Below, piece after piece: positions 34,136-43,587 of a DNA stretch of 64,000 nucleotides. Made by a program: the position numbers and the translations under genes. Below the pieces are notes generated by a model. It was given only the letters and a program-made list of their open reading frames with translations. It made no database searches and was not told where the DNA came from. How positions within the stretch are numbered: the first letter of the stretch is position 1; each line of letters starts with the position of its first letter. Source of the DNA: Phocaeicola oris (GTDB taxonomy: Bacteria; Bacteroidota; Bacteroidia; Bacteroidales; Bacteroidaceae); NCBI RefSeq assembly GCF_021295095.1, contig NZ_JAJLQX010000007.1, positions 54,077 to 118,076 on the forward strand, read 5' to 3'.

Positions 34136-35437
34136 ATGATATACTATAGCACCCATCATCATACACCGCGCGTATCTCTTCAAGAAGCTGTTATAAAAGG
34201 CTTAGCTAAAGATAAAGGACTATTCATGCCACAACATATCAAACCGTTACCGGCTTCTTTCTTCCAAGATATAGAAGATATGAGCCTGCAAAAAATATCT
34301 TATGAAGTGGCTGACGCATTTTTTGGGGAAGATATTCCGGCAGACACCTTAAAACAGATAGTATATGACACCATGAATTTCGATATTCCTTTGGTCAAAC
34401 TAAACGATCATATCTATTCATTAGAACTGTTCCACGGACCAACACTGGCCTTTAAAGATGTAGGTGCCCGTTTCATGGCTCGTCTGTTAGAGTATTTCAT
34501 CCATAAAGAGGGCAAAGAACAAGTAAATGTATTAGTTGCCACTTCAGGAGACACCGGCAGCGCTGTAGCCAACGGCTTTCTCGGGGTGGAAGGCATACAC
34601 GTATATGTGCTTTATCCCAAAAAGAAAGTAAGTCGCATTCAGGAACAGCAATTCACTACACTCGGTCAAAACATTACGGCCATTGAAATAGATGGAAGTT
34701 TTGACGACTGCCAAGCATTGGTAAAGTCTGCATTCTCAGACACAGAATTAAATCGGCACATGCAAATGACAAGCGCAAATTCCATTAATGTAGCTCGTTT
34801 TCTTCCTCAAGCATTTTATTACTTCCATGCCTATGCGCAATTAAAGAAGAAAGGTATTGAAAAGGATATAGTCGCATGTGTACCAAGCGGTAACTTCGGA
34901 AATATTACAGCCGGACTATTCGGGCATAAGATGGGACTCCCTATAAGTCGGTTCATCGCGGCTAATAACAATAATGATGTATTTTTTCAGTATTTACAAA
35001 CCGGTATTTATACTCCGAAAAAAAGCATTCAGACATTAGCTAACGCCATGGATGTGGGTAATCCCAGTAACTTTGCCCGAATCCTGGATTTATATCATCA
35101 TAATTATGAAGCTATCTGTGCAGACATCAGTGGCGCAACATGTACGGATAATCAAATAAAAGAAGAAATCAGAAAAGTTTGGAAAGAACAACATTATCTG
35201 CTTGACCCGCATGGAGCATGTGGGCATCGTGCTATACGCGAAGGTCTAAAATCGGGAGAGACCGGATTCTTCTTAGAAACGGCTCATCCGGCAAAATTCA
35301 AAGATACGGTAGAAAAGATTATCAATGAACCAATCGCCATTCCTTTGAATTTACAAAACTTTATGAAAGGAACCAAACAAAGTATTGAGTTAAGCAAAAA
35401 GTTCTCCGATTTAAAGCAATTTCTACTTAACAGTTAA
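34136..35437 (+). CDS. thrC: Threonine synthase
   Basis: 433-aa PLP enzyme that converts O-phosphohomoserine into threonine and phosphate. The PLP lysine is probably Lys107 in GPTLAFKDVGARF, and the phosphate-binding TSGDTGSA and the PSGNFGN loop are intact. It starts 2 bp after the ApgM-like gene and is controlled by the same leader. No clear terminator follows. Confidence 0.95.
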   Translation: MIYYSTHHHTPRVSLQEAVIKGLAKDKGLFMPQHIKPLPASFFQDIEDMSLQKISYEVADAFFGEDIPADTLKQIVYDTMNFDIPLVKLNDHIYSLELFHGPTLAFKDVGARFMARLLEYFIHKEGKEQVNVLVATSGDTGSAVANGFLGVEGIHVYVLYPKKKVSRIQEQQFTTLGQNITAIEIDGSFDDCQALVKSAFSDTELNRHMQMTSANSINVARFLPQAFYYFHAYAQLKKKGIEKDIVACVPSGNFGNITAGLFGHKMGLPISRFIAANNNNDVFFQYLQTGIYTPKKSIQTLANAMDVGNPSNFARILDLYHHNYEAICADISGATCTDNQIKEEIRKVWKEQHYLLDPHGACGHRAIREGLKSGETGFFLETAHPAKFKDTVEKIINEPIAIPLNLQNFMKGTKQSIELSKKFSDLKQFLLNS

Positions 35438-35521
35438 TTGCTTCAGCTCAGGATAAGACTCATTATCTATAATAATTAACGCAAATTCGTCGAATTCAAA
35501 ATAACACAAGCCGGGATTCAC
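35423..35521 (-). pseudogene. Possible gene remnant convergent with thrC
   Basis: Minus-strand open frame of 32 codons (GTG start possible) containing CYFEFDEFALIIIDNESYPE and ending in TAG inside the last thrC codons. It looks protein-like but has no recognised family, and upstream it runs into the flank of repeat copy 3. It may be a relic or chance. Confidence 0.25.
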
Positions 35522-35526
35522 TACTT

Positions 35527-35745
35527 CTTTTTAGATGGATACACGGTTTTTAAGGGAAACCAATCATAATCAACTCCTACTTTGATATATATAAGTGAAT
35601 GAAGCGATACACACGAGTTTCCGTATTCATCAGAAGTCTTTTTCGTTTCACTTATGTGAGACACTCGTTTCACTTATGTGAGACGTTTGTTTCACTTATG
35701 TGAGACGAATGAATCATACGTATGAGTTTTGCAATTTATCCACAT
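35527..35745 (+). repeat. Palindromic intergenic repeat, copy 3 (3 units, forward)
   Basis: The core 35645-35706 has units at 35645, 35667 and 35689, all GTTTCACTTATGTGAGAC, at an exact 22-bp period. The left flank TTAGATGGATACACGGTTT matches copy 1 inverted, and CCGTATTCATCAGAAG matches copy 2. After the core comes ATACGTATGAGTT as in copies 2 and 4. From 35746 to 35854 nothing is seen. Confidence 0.86.
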
Positions 35746-35854
35746 CTCTTTTTCAGGTTATAAAAAAACTTGGTAGAACAACTTGATTATCTTGATAATA
35801 AATAATATGCCATCCATGTACAATGATAGAAAGAGTAATTTCTACCTTATAATA

Positions 35855-35892
35855 GAAAGAGGACGTGACGTTCATTAATCACACCCTCTTTC
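35855..35892 (-). terminator. Hairpin at the end of the lipoprotein operon
   Basis: GAAAGAGG and CCTCTTTC arms with an inner GTGA/TCAC pair. The T run after it on the minus strand is poor, so efficiency is uncertain. Confidence 0.5.
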
Positions 35893-35918
35893 ATCTTTCA
35901 AATCTTTCAAACACGAAA

Positions 35919-37376
35919 CTATTTATTCGTATTTATTACAGCAAAGAACTCACCGCGTTTAAGCAATCTGTACAGGTCACCATTAGGATATTCAAACAAG
36001 AGATACTGTAATGTAGCTTCCTTGAACGATTTAACATGCCAACTTCCATAAACAAATACATGCCCCTTATCATCAGCCGACATAGACATAATCATACGGG
36101 CAGCTCGGCCATCTTGATCGATAATAGGACCATAATCGGTAATCTTATTATGATCGTCTCCATCCTTCAACGATATGCTTCTAAGGTGCAACTTTCTATC
36201 TACATATTTATCGCTTGACGGATCTATCTCTCGTTCATCCTCAGAGAAAATCTTTCTTGCGTCTTCCAAACTCTCATACTGAACGAAATATAGTTTATCA
36301 CCACCTACAGCAGTCTCAAAATAGTTAGAACCTATTGCGGCAATCTCTTGAAAAGCTTCACCATTCTCAATGTTCTTCATCGGATCAAATATCCAAAGAT
36401 GTTCATCCCCACCGCCAAGCGTACCCATTGAGAAATAGCATTTCGTCCTATCTTTAAACGGAGAAAGCCAAGTCCAAGCTCTTTGAGTCAAATTATGGGC
36501 ATCAACCGGAGTACCGTCAATAAGTCTGCCTTTCGGCAAAACATCGACATACGTCTCAATCTTATCCTGATCGGGACGATAAACATAAAGATTACCTTTA
36601 TCATTCTCATATTCATAATTCCTCTTCCAGAGTGTGAACCATACATTACCTTTATTATCAATAAAAAACCAAAAAGAAGCAGCCTTTCTTCCTTTGACCA
36701 CCAACCCAAGGTCTTTCTTCTCACCCGAATCCATATCTATACTATATAAATGGCATCCGTCCGATTCATACAGTTCCGGAAGGAACGGAACGACAAATAC
36801 ATAAATCTTTCTCCTCTGCGGATCAATGCCCAAAGCAGAATATATAGAATATCTCGGCCGGACAATACCATAATCCTTGAACTTACCGGTTGCCATCTCA
36901 TATCCTAAGACATGAGCACCTGTATAGTTCTCGATACCCTCTTTCCAATAATTAGACAGATGGGTACAAAAATACAACCAACCATCATCTTCTGCAATCG
37001 GAGAATGTATCTTACCTTGTTGAGAAAGTGTAGCGCTTTCCCCACAAACCTCAGTCATATCCTCAGTCAACATCGTATGCTGATAAGTCGTAGGATTGAA
37101 CTTATGAAACCCTGCGCCATGACTCTTCGAATGAGTAGATGATGAGAAATAGCAATTTCCATCCGAAGCTACTGTCATGCCTTGCCATTGACCATCCCAC
37201 TCCTTACAAATCTTATTCATGGAAATGGAATAAATCTTATAGTCTTTCATCTTTTCATTCACATTTACATTCATACTATCTGCATCGGCTTGCGGAGTAA
37301 CCTTTGCAGCTCCACCACAAGAACTTAATATAGCCAGAACCGCTCCTGCCATAAAAAATAGAAAATTCGTTTTCAT
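35919..37376 (-). CDS. Lipoprotein with a predicted beta-propeller, function unknown
   Basis: 485-aa lipoprotein (lipobox SSC near residue 20). The mature part has regularly spaced strand motifs such as GNCYFSSSTHSKSHGAGFHKF, YLFCTHL-like and KGNVWFTLW, which suggest a propeller of the NHL/SMP-30 kind. No catalytic residues can be assigned. It lies 43 bp downstream of an 892-aa lipoprotein gene in the same direction, so the two are probably an operon and may work together at the cell surface, perhaps on a carbohydrate. I do not recognise a named family. Confidence 0.7.
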   Translation of the reverse strand: MKTNFLFFMAGAVLAILSSCGGAAKVTPQADADSMNVNVNEKMKDYKIYSISMNKICKEWDGQWQGMTVASDGNCYFSSSTHSKSHGAGFHKFNPTTYQHTMLTEDMTEVCGESATLSQQGKIHSPIAEDDGWLYFCTHLSNYWKEGIENYTGAHVLGYEMATGKFKDYGIVRPRYSIYSALGIDPQRRKIYVFVVPFLPELYESDGCHLYSIDMDSGEKKDLGLVVKGRKAASFWFFIDNKGNVWFTLWKRNYEYENDKGNLYVYRPDQDKIETYVDVLPKGRLIDGTPVDAHNLTQRAWTWLSPFKDRTKCYFSMGTLGGGDEHLWIFDPMKNIENGEAFQEIAAIGSNYFETAVGGDKLYFVQYESLEDARKIFSEDEREIDPSSDKYVDRKLHLRSISLKDGDDHNKITDYGPIIDQDGRAARMIMSMSADDKGHVFVYGSWHVKSFKEATLQYLLFEYPNGDLYRLLKRGEFFAVINTNK

Positions 37377-37419
37377 TATCTTGACTTTATAATTTTCTTT
37401 ACCGTATTACGTATAAAAC

Positions 37420-40098
37420 TTATCTTTCCGTGATAAGATTTCTGTCTCTCAGTTCCTTCACACCGGTTTCCCATGAACTGCCAGCAGCCCACATATAATA
37501 TGAGAAATATGAAGTCGTATTCTGATACAACGGCAACCAAGGTTGCAACTCTGTATATGGGTAATGCGAATCACCATTCGTTTCCAAATTCATCCACATG
37601 TGCAAGAAGTATGGACGATGAACCGGATAAGCTCCGACAAAAGAGATGTTCTCTCTCGTATCGTAACCGGCATTCCATCCCTCCTGCAATGTCAGAGTTT
37701 TACCCCACATCTTATTCGGATTCATAATATATTCCTGATTTCCGCCAACTTCCGGAATAATAAACTTATCCTCTGTTCCATGTGTCTTACCAATAGATAG
37801 AATAGGCTGAGGACCAAGTACATTCATCTCCGGATGAATCATTGTCAAAGCAAAACGAATTCCAAGTAACGGTGTATTACCATAGAGCGAGAACGTTTTC
37901 TCTATAACACTTCCGTAAAAGTCGGCTGTCATCTTCACCTCTGCATAGCTTCCACCTTTCTTTACAACTTCTGCTTTATAAACCTTATGTGTTTCAACAC
38001 TGGCCTGACCTAAGAAATCTTCAAATCCACCGTATGGATAAAATCCCCACTCACGGAACGGACGGTCAACATCATTCGGCTTCTCAGGCCAAAGCTTGAA
38101 GAATAAGTTGTCATCCTTCGATTTCAGATAATACTCTATAATTCTGGCACCGGTAGTCAATAATGTAACCCGAACCTGATCATTCTCCATCACATATTCG
38201 TTAACACCATCTCCATCAATATCGACTTCCTTTAAAGCAACTTCTCCTGCTTCATCACTAATGCCTACCTGACTCTGAGCTTTAGTCCCCAATGCTTCAG
38301 TAGTGACAATATAGCTGCCGGAAGCCTGCTTAATATCGAATATAACTGTCGCGAAAGTACCTTTCTTAATCTGAGCAGACTTAATATCGGTAGCAAGAAC
38401 TTTATTAGGATTATCTTTTGACGCAATGGAAATCTTCACGTCAACATTTTCGTTATCAGTGAAGTTATGAACAGTTACAGGGAATTGAAATCCAGAAGCA
38501 GGACCGTACAGCAATTGATGTTCTGAAATTACCGGAGCCAAATCTAAAGAAGCCATTGTCGACTTTGAGGCATTATCCCCGTCGAACTTAACAACTATAG
38601 GATGAATACTACCCATAGCCTCGACCGAAGGAGTAAGTTCAAGCACAAGTTCCTTTGTACTTCCGGCAGTCAATTGAACTTTCTGTAAAGCATCCCCTTT
38701 CATCGTCACACCTTTAGGTAAGCCGACTGTAATGGTACCACTTATCTGATGTGAATAAAGATTGCTAACCGTAATATGGAGGTCTTTTCCTTCTACACGG
38801 GAATTCAGATGGAGTCTGTCTCCGAAATAATCTTCCAAATATACTCTGTCAAGGTAAAGCAACTGCATAGCCTGCCGGAACTGATCGGAACCCATAATGA
38901 CCCCCTTCTCAGCCACAGCCACAGCACGACGGCTCATAATGGCATCCCACATCTTTGCACGATCAAAGCTATCACCTTTCTTGTTAAACAGCACCATGCT
39001 ATTTGTCAATCCGCCAAGTGTCGGACCGGTTCTAATCACAAAAGGTTTATCACTATGATTGATTTGGTTAGCCTGACCAATGTTAGCATAATAGCCATCG
39101 TACTTTGCTTCCGGCATCTGGTCGTTTATATCCTTTACATTAGGCATATTGCGGAATAAGTAGCCATGCTTCTCTTCTCTGAACTTCAACCACAACTCCG
39201 ATGCTCCCATCATTTGAACCTGAAGTCCGTCGTAATCATCGCACCCGTAAATAGGCGCAGAACCAAGATCGGCTATGACAACATTGTTAGCTTCGTTCAC
39301 CCAGTCGACAATTTGATTATGAGCGTTGAACTCCTGATAACCATTGAAAACAAACCAAGAATTACCTTCATTCATGCCCATGCCCATCACATCAATAGGA
39401 TTACCCGGAGCACAAGTAACGGTTCTGATATTCGACTCACAAGCAAACCAACCACGTTTCATATCATAACCGGTTACAACTTCCTTAGTATTCTTTATGA
39501 TACCATTTAGCATAGCAAGCTGAGTCTTTTCACCCAACGCGACATACAAATTCTTCTTTCCGTTCTGCAAAACGAATGCGCTAAGAGTAGAAAAATCTTT
39601 AGCTTTCGACTGATAGTTATGTAAACTGCATACTTTCATCGGATCCTTTTCACTTAACATTTTACCTGTTTCCGATGTACGCTCGACAAATGCAAGTATA
39701 TCAGCAGTTGAATTGAACGCATCCTTCAGTTGGTCGACTGTAGGATTTTCCAGTATGGCATAATTAACTCTCACCAAACCATTGACAAATCCTTCCTGCA
39801 TCTGTAATCCGGGTATACCTAAACTCTCGGCAACATCAACTTTCGACTGCAGAATACTCTTTTCCAAGTCCGGAATATTGATACGGTAAAGATTACCATA
39901 CCGATACTGGCGACTATATACATTCTGCCAATGATCTGTATAACCACTAAACGCAAAGTCATTCTCAACCGCCTTTACACTTTCCTTTTCCATATTCTTA
40001 AATCTATCAAGGAAAGAGCCGGAACAGCCGGTTAATAATAACGCGGCTAATAAAATAAGAGGCTTTCGCATAGCCATACTAAAAATGTTTTTCATCAT
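37420..40098 (-). CDS. Large multidomain lipoprotein, function unknown
   Basis: 892-aa lipoprotein (lipobox LTGC) whose next residues SGSFLDRF resemble surface lipoproteins. Residues about 40-440 form a unique region, about 450-620 look like two Ig/NPCBM-type beta domains (TVGLPKGVTMKGDALQKV, then FPVTVHNFTDNENVDVKI), and about 640-860 resemble a galactose-mutarotase-like beta-sandwich (RVTLLTTGARIIEYYLK, FGFYPYGGF-like). The VDIDGDGVNEYV stretch near 640 may bind calcium. It leads the two-gene operon. Some glycan-related role is likely but unproven. Confidence 0.65.
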   Translation of the reverse strand: MMKNIFSMAMRKPLILLAALLLTGCSGSFLDRFKNMEKESVKAVENDFAFSGYTDHWQNVYSRQYRYGNLYRINIPDLEKSILQSKVDVAESLGIPGLQMQEGFVNGLVRVNYAILENPTVDQLKDAFNSTADILAFVERTSETGKMLSEKDPMKVCSLHNYQSKAKDFSTLSAFVLQNGKKNLYVALGEKTQLAMLNGIIKNTKEVVTGYDMKRGWFACESNIRTVTCAPGNPIDVMGMGMNEGNSWFVFNGYQEFNAHNQIVDWVNEANNVVIADLGSAPIYGCDDYDGLQVQMMGASELWLKFREEKHGYLFRNMPNVKDINDQMPEAKYDGYYANIGQANQINHSDKPFVIRTGPTLGGLTNSMVLFNKKGDSFDRAKMWDAIMSRRAVAVAEKGVIMGSDQFRQAMQLLYLDRVYLEDYFGDRLHLNSRVEGKDLHITVSNLYSHQISGTITVGLPKGVTMKGDALQKVQLTAGSTKELVLELTPSVEAMGSIHPIVVKFDGDNASKSTMASLDLAPVISEHQLLYGPASGFQFPVTVHNFTDNENVDVKISIASKDNPNKVLATDIKSAQIKKGTFATVIFDIKQASGSYIVTTEALGTKAQSQVGISDEAGEVALKEVDIDGDGVNEYVMENDQVRVTLLTTGARIIEYYLKSKDDNLFFKLWPEKPNDVDRPFREWGFYPYGGFEDFLGQASVETHKVYKAEVVKKGGSYAEVKMTADFYGSVIEKTFSLYGNTPLLGIRFALTMIHPEMNVLGPQPILSIGKTHGTEDKFIIPEVGGNQEYIMNPNKMWGKTLTLQEGWNAGYDTRENISFVGAYPVHRPYFLHMWMNLETNGDSHYPYTELQPWLPLYQNTTSYFSYYMWAAGSSWETGVKELRDRNLITER

Positions 40099-40209
40099 AC
40101 TATATTATATTTATTCTATCCTTTGTTTTTCCATAGATCTATTCACTTCTTAAGGCTCTTAGAAACAAATCTTTCTCTTGTAATGGAAGATGATTTGCGC
40201 TCCATTTCA

Positions 40210-40217
40210 CAAAATTA
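40210..40217 (-). promoter_or_regulatory. -7 element of the lipoprotein operon promoter
   Basis: Minus strand TAATTTTG, about 110 bp before the start codon. Confidence 0.4.
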
Positions 40218-40321
40218 AGTGTTTTTTTTGATATTGCTGCATATTAAAACCTTTTTTCTTTTTCATTACCAAAAGCGATATTCATCACCGGACAAAATAG
40301 TACATGTAATAGCATAAAGTC

Positions 40322-40380
40322 ATTCATACGTATCCGTTGAGGGAATCATCAAATAACCTTTTTCCTGTTTCACATAAAAT
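40322..40380 (+). repeat. Half copy of the palindromic intergenic repeat
   Basis: CATACGTATCCGTT, then CATCAAATAACCTTTTTCC and GTTTCACATAA follow the order of the left flank and first half unit of copy 3 (CATCAGAAGTCTTTTTCGTTTCACTTA). No second arm or further unit. Apart from this and two promoter elements, 40099-40463 holds nothing recognisable. Confidence 0.35.
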
Positions 40381-40418
40381 TTTACATTTAACCCCATAAC
40401 AAATATAAATCTATTTTG

Positions 40419-40426
40419 TACTTTTG
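40419..40426 (+). promoter_or_regulatory. -7 element of the acyltransferase promoter
   Basis: TACTTTTG, 37 bp before the start codon. Confidence 0.55.
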
Positions 40427-40463
40427 GCACGCTCATCATTTATGACAATAAAACAAATTCCAA

Positions 40464-41636
40464 ATGTCAGATATTTCCTCTGCCTCATTCTCAGACAGTA
40501 AGCCCCATTATGAGTTGCTCGACGGACTGCGTGGAGTAGCAGCCTTATTAGTTTTATGGTATCATGTGAACGAAGGATATGGCTTTGCCGAGTCGGTTAA
40601 CGGAGTAAGTGACGGCTTGATTAAAGTATTTAATCACGGCTATTTAGCAGTTGACTTTTTCTTCATTTTATCCGGATTTGTTATCGGATATGCGTATGAC
40701 GACCGCTGGAAGAAGGGCTTTACCAAGAAGAATTTCTTTAAACGCCGGTTGATTCGTTTGCATCCTATGGTAGTTTTAGGAGCAGTATTAGGATTAATCA
40801 CTTTCTGTTTGCAAGGAAACATACAGTGGGACGGAACGCACGTAGCCACATCATCCGTCATGCTCGCCGTACTCTGCGGAATGTTTCTTATTCCTGCTAC
40901 ACCCGGAGGTAGTTACGAGGTTCGTGGAAACGGAGAAATGTATCCATTAAACGGGCCTTTCTGGTCACTGTTCTTTGAGTATATAGGAAACATCCTTTAC
41001 GGCATATTCATCCATAAGTTATCAACGAAAATCTTAGCAGGATTAACATTCATTTTAGGAGTAATTCTAATCTGGTTTACCACTTTGGATATCTCCCACT
41101 ACGGCAGTCTGGGAATTGGTTGGACATTAGACACGGTTAACTTCTTTGGCGGTGCATTACGAATGCTCTTCCCGTATTCCATGGGAATGCTGCTCTCTCG
41201 CATATTTCATCCCATAAAAGTAAATGGAACCTTTTGGATATGCTCATTAGTATTGTTACTACTGTTTTGCGTTCCGTTTATCAGCGCGATGGAACCCTTT
41301 TGCATGAACGGATTATTCGAGTCGTTTTGTATCATTATCGTTTTCCCTGCCTTAGTATGGCTTGGCGCGTCCGGAACCACCACAGATAAGAAATCGACCG
41401 GTATCTGTAAATTCTTAGGCGATATATCTTATCCGCTTTATATGGTACACTATCCATTTATGTATTTGTTTTATTCTTGGCTGATAAAGAATGAATACTA
41501 TACTTTCGGCCAATCGTGGGAAATGTCTGTCATCGTTATGATTTGGAATATTCTATTGGCATACACCAGTCTGAAGCTCTATGACGAACCCGTTCGAAAG
41601 TATTTAGCCAAGCGTTTTATAAATAAAAAAAGGTAG
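40464..41636 (+). CDS. Acyltransferase family 3 membrane protein (OafA/YrhL type)
   Basis: 390-aa integral membrane protein with about ten transmembrane segments. The family motif is at the N-terminus: LLDGLRGVAALLVLWYHVNEG, where the Arg and His are the usual conserved pair. KRRLIRLHPM and GPFWSLFFEY are further family landmarks. Such proteins add acetyl or other acyl groups to lipopolysaccharide, capsule or other glycans. It is monocistronic and no acceptor can be inferred from its neighbours. Confidence 0.9.
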   Translation: MSDISSASFSDSKPHYELLDGLRGVAALLVLWYHVNEGYGFAESVNGVSDGLIKVFNHGYLAVDFFFILSGFVIGYAYDDRWKKGFTKKNFFKRRLIRLHPMVVLGAVLGLITFCLQGNIQWDGTHVATSSVMLAVLCGMFLIPATPGGSYEVRGNGEMYPLNGPFWSLFFEYIGNILYGIFIHKLSTKILAGLTFILGVILIWFTTLDISHYGSLGIGWTLDTVNFFGGALRMLFPYSMGMLLSRIFHPIKVNGTFWICSLVLLLLFCVPFISAMEPFCMNGLFESFCIIIVFPALVWLGASGTTTDKKSTGICKFLGDISYPLYMVHYPFMYLFYSWLIKNEYYTFGQSWEMSVIVMIWNILLAYTSLKLYDEPVRKYLAKRFINKKR

Positions 41637-41652
41637 CTCAAAAAGCTACCTT
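41630..41652 (-). terminator. Terminator of the outer-membrane barrel gene
   Basis: Minus strand AAGGTAGCT, loop TTTTG, AGCTACCTT, then a T run. It overlaps the end of the convergent acyltransferase gene and may serve both. Confidence 0.8.
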
Positions 41653-41672
41653 CCTTACTAAAGCACTATGTA

Positions 41673-42305
41673 TTAAAAATTAATACCGATATTTACGAAC
41701 AAAGCATTGGAGCGGGCAGACAAGTCATCTTTCTTACAAACATTGGTAACACCAAACTGATAGCCGAGTTCTGCGTACATTTTATTATATTCAACACCAC
41801 AGCCGAGTTTGAATCCCATATTGGCACGTTTTAAACCACCTGTCGGAGCCTTATGTTCATCAAAAGAACCGGTACTTATCGTTACACCATCTGCCGTATA
41901 CTTAGTCTTACCGCTAATAGCGTATGAGAAATACGGTCCGATAAATGGAAGGAACGCAACATCCTGAGCTCTGAAACCATACTTAATCAACAATGGAATT
42001 TCTAAGTTATTATAACCAACTCTTTCCTTTCCTTTTTTACCTCCACGTTCCGTATAATACAATCCACTCTCCAAGAAAAGAGGATTGGTCTCTGAAACTC
42101 TTAAACCGACAACACCACCTAAATTAAGGCCGAGTTTACTTCCATATCTGTCAAGATCACCACTCAAACCGGCACTTGTAAACCCAAGACGGATGCCATA
42201 GTACAAATTCTCCGAATCAAGGGTAAAACCTCCACTACTGTATTGACCAAAAGAAGGGATAGCCAATAATACAGTAACAACAATAGCTATTAAAACTTTT
42301 TTCAT
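41673..42305 (-). CDS. Outer-membrane beta-barrel protein (porin family)
   Basis: 210-aa protein with signal peptide MKKVLIAIVVTVLLAIPSFG and a small beta-barrel of the OmpA/PorT-like type: glycine- and tyrosine-rich alternating strands (YYGIRLGFTSAGLSG, NLGGVVGLRVSE) and a C-terminal Phe. The open frame extends 20 codons further, but MKKVL begins the signal peptide and is the sensible start. The function of this size class is generally unknown. The next gene upstream, 78 bp away, may be co-transcribed. Confidence 0.83.
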   Translation of the reverse strand: MKKVLIAIVVTVLLAIPSFGQYSSGGFTLDSENLYYGIRLGFTSAGLSGDLDRYGSKLGLNLGGVVGLRVSETNPLFLESGLYYTERGGKKGKERVGYNNLEIPLLIKYGFRAQDVAFLPFIGPYFSYAISGKTKYTADGVTISTGSFDEHKAPTGGLKRANMGFKLGCGVEYNKMYAELGYQFGVTNVCKKDDLSARSNALFVNIGINF

Positions 42306-42383
42306 TTTCTTCTGTTTTAAACTTAAAATATTCGTTACAAAGAAACAACAATTTTCTAACATCATCGTTTAAGTAAATGTTAT

Positions 42384-43526
42384 TTATTGCCAATGTTCCT
42401 CAAAAAACTTTCTTTGTTCGGTGGTTAAAGCATTATATTTCTTAATCAGAGTTTGACATTTCTCCCAGTTTAACGATGTTGAAGAACCATCTTGATAGTA
42501 TATTTGAATAGAAGTTGGTATAAATTGGCTGACAGCTATATTATAAAAGCTAAGGTCATGCCATGTCTGTGTACCTTTCTTATTACTCAATGCAGTGACT
42601 GTTCCTCGACAGAATACATTCTTATTTCTCGGAACGATATCATTAATCAGCATTTTGCCTTCCTCATCTACAAAATAACCGCATAGCGACACAGCCTTTA
42701 CCGACTTAGGCGACAGATTTATAAAACTAAAAGTCAAATCGAAATGACCTACAATATTCACTCCTATCGGATCACTCTTTATTATATATATGGGATAGCC
42801 ACTCTGATATAACAACTTGAAATCCGCCTCAATCAAGTGCCGAATTTTCTCCTGATTCTCGGGAGATATATAATTCTTCCGAAGAATCATCATCCTGTCT
42901 GCATAGCTTTCTTTTACATCCTTAGGCAAAGACAGCAATATCTTCATATCCCGCTCTTCCATTTCTAATGCCGACGCGTCAACATATCCGTAATAATCCT
43001 TATTATAAACACCAGCTTCTTTTTCTGTCAGATAAAACACATACACAGTATCTCCCTTCAAGAATGAATGATCGGATTGAAAAGCTAAATCTTTCGTCTT
43101 TGCTATTACTTGATCTTTCAACATTACTGCAGGTAAAGCCAGAGTTTCTTTCCGTACACCTTCTTCGGCTTCTTTTTTTATTCTGCTGTCATAAGCATCT
43201 TTAACTGAATCCTCATATACACGCAACCTCTCATCCTCCCGTGCAAGCAGCTCTTTAGCACTTAACATCCGGAAAATTCCGATATTTACCATCAAATAAC
43301 TGATATCAACAACGGCTTTTCGCCCTTTATATTCTATCATGAAATTCCCGTCATCCATCTGATAATTAACAAGTACCTTATCACCTTTCCTTATCTTTCC
43401 TTCTTTTCCGGAAGGGAAATAAATCAAATGCCCTGACTTACGAGCTTCGGTTACTATCTGACTGTAAACCGTCATGCTTAGCAAGCAGACCAAGATAAAT
43501 AGAAAATACTTTTTAAGCATATACAA
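42384..43526 (-). CDS. Exported protein with SH3-like segments, function unknown
   Basis: 380-aa protein with a signal peptide (about 1-22). Two stretches, KIRKGDKVLVNYQMDDGNF near 43-61 and FLKGDTVYVFYL near 155-166, look like SH3-type beta modules. A charged helical region that may form a coiled coil (about 88-130, LLAREDERLRVYEDSVKDAY) lies between them. The C-terminal 150 residues resemble a beta-sandwich. No family is recognised. The Met at residue 3 is an alternative start. It precedes the barrel gene by 78 bp. Confidence 0.65.
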   Translation of the reverse strand: MYMLKKYFLFILVCLLSMTVYSQIVTEARKSGHLIYFPSGKEGKIRKGDKVLVNYQMDDGNFMIEYKGRKAVVDISYLMVNIGIFRMLSAKELLAREDERLRVYEDSVKDAYDSRIKKEAEEGVRKETLALPAVMLKDQVIAKTKDLAFQSDHSFLKGDTVYVFYLTEKEAGVYNKDYYGYVDASALEMEERDMKILLSLPKDVKESYADRMMILRKNYISPENQEKIRHLIEADFKLLYQSGYPIYIIKSDPIGVNIVGHFDLTFSFINLSPKSVKAVSLCGYFVDEEGKMLINDIVPRNKNVFCRGTVTALSNKKGTQTWHDLSFYNIAVSQFIPTSIQIYYQDGSSTSLNWEKCQTLIKKYNALTTEQRKFFEEHWQ

Positions 43527-43587
43527 TTATATATTATCAACAATTATCTTTCATCCTATATAAGATTCTAACCTTATTCCTGTCAGG

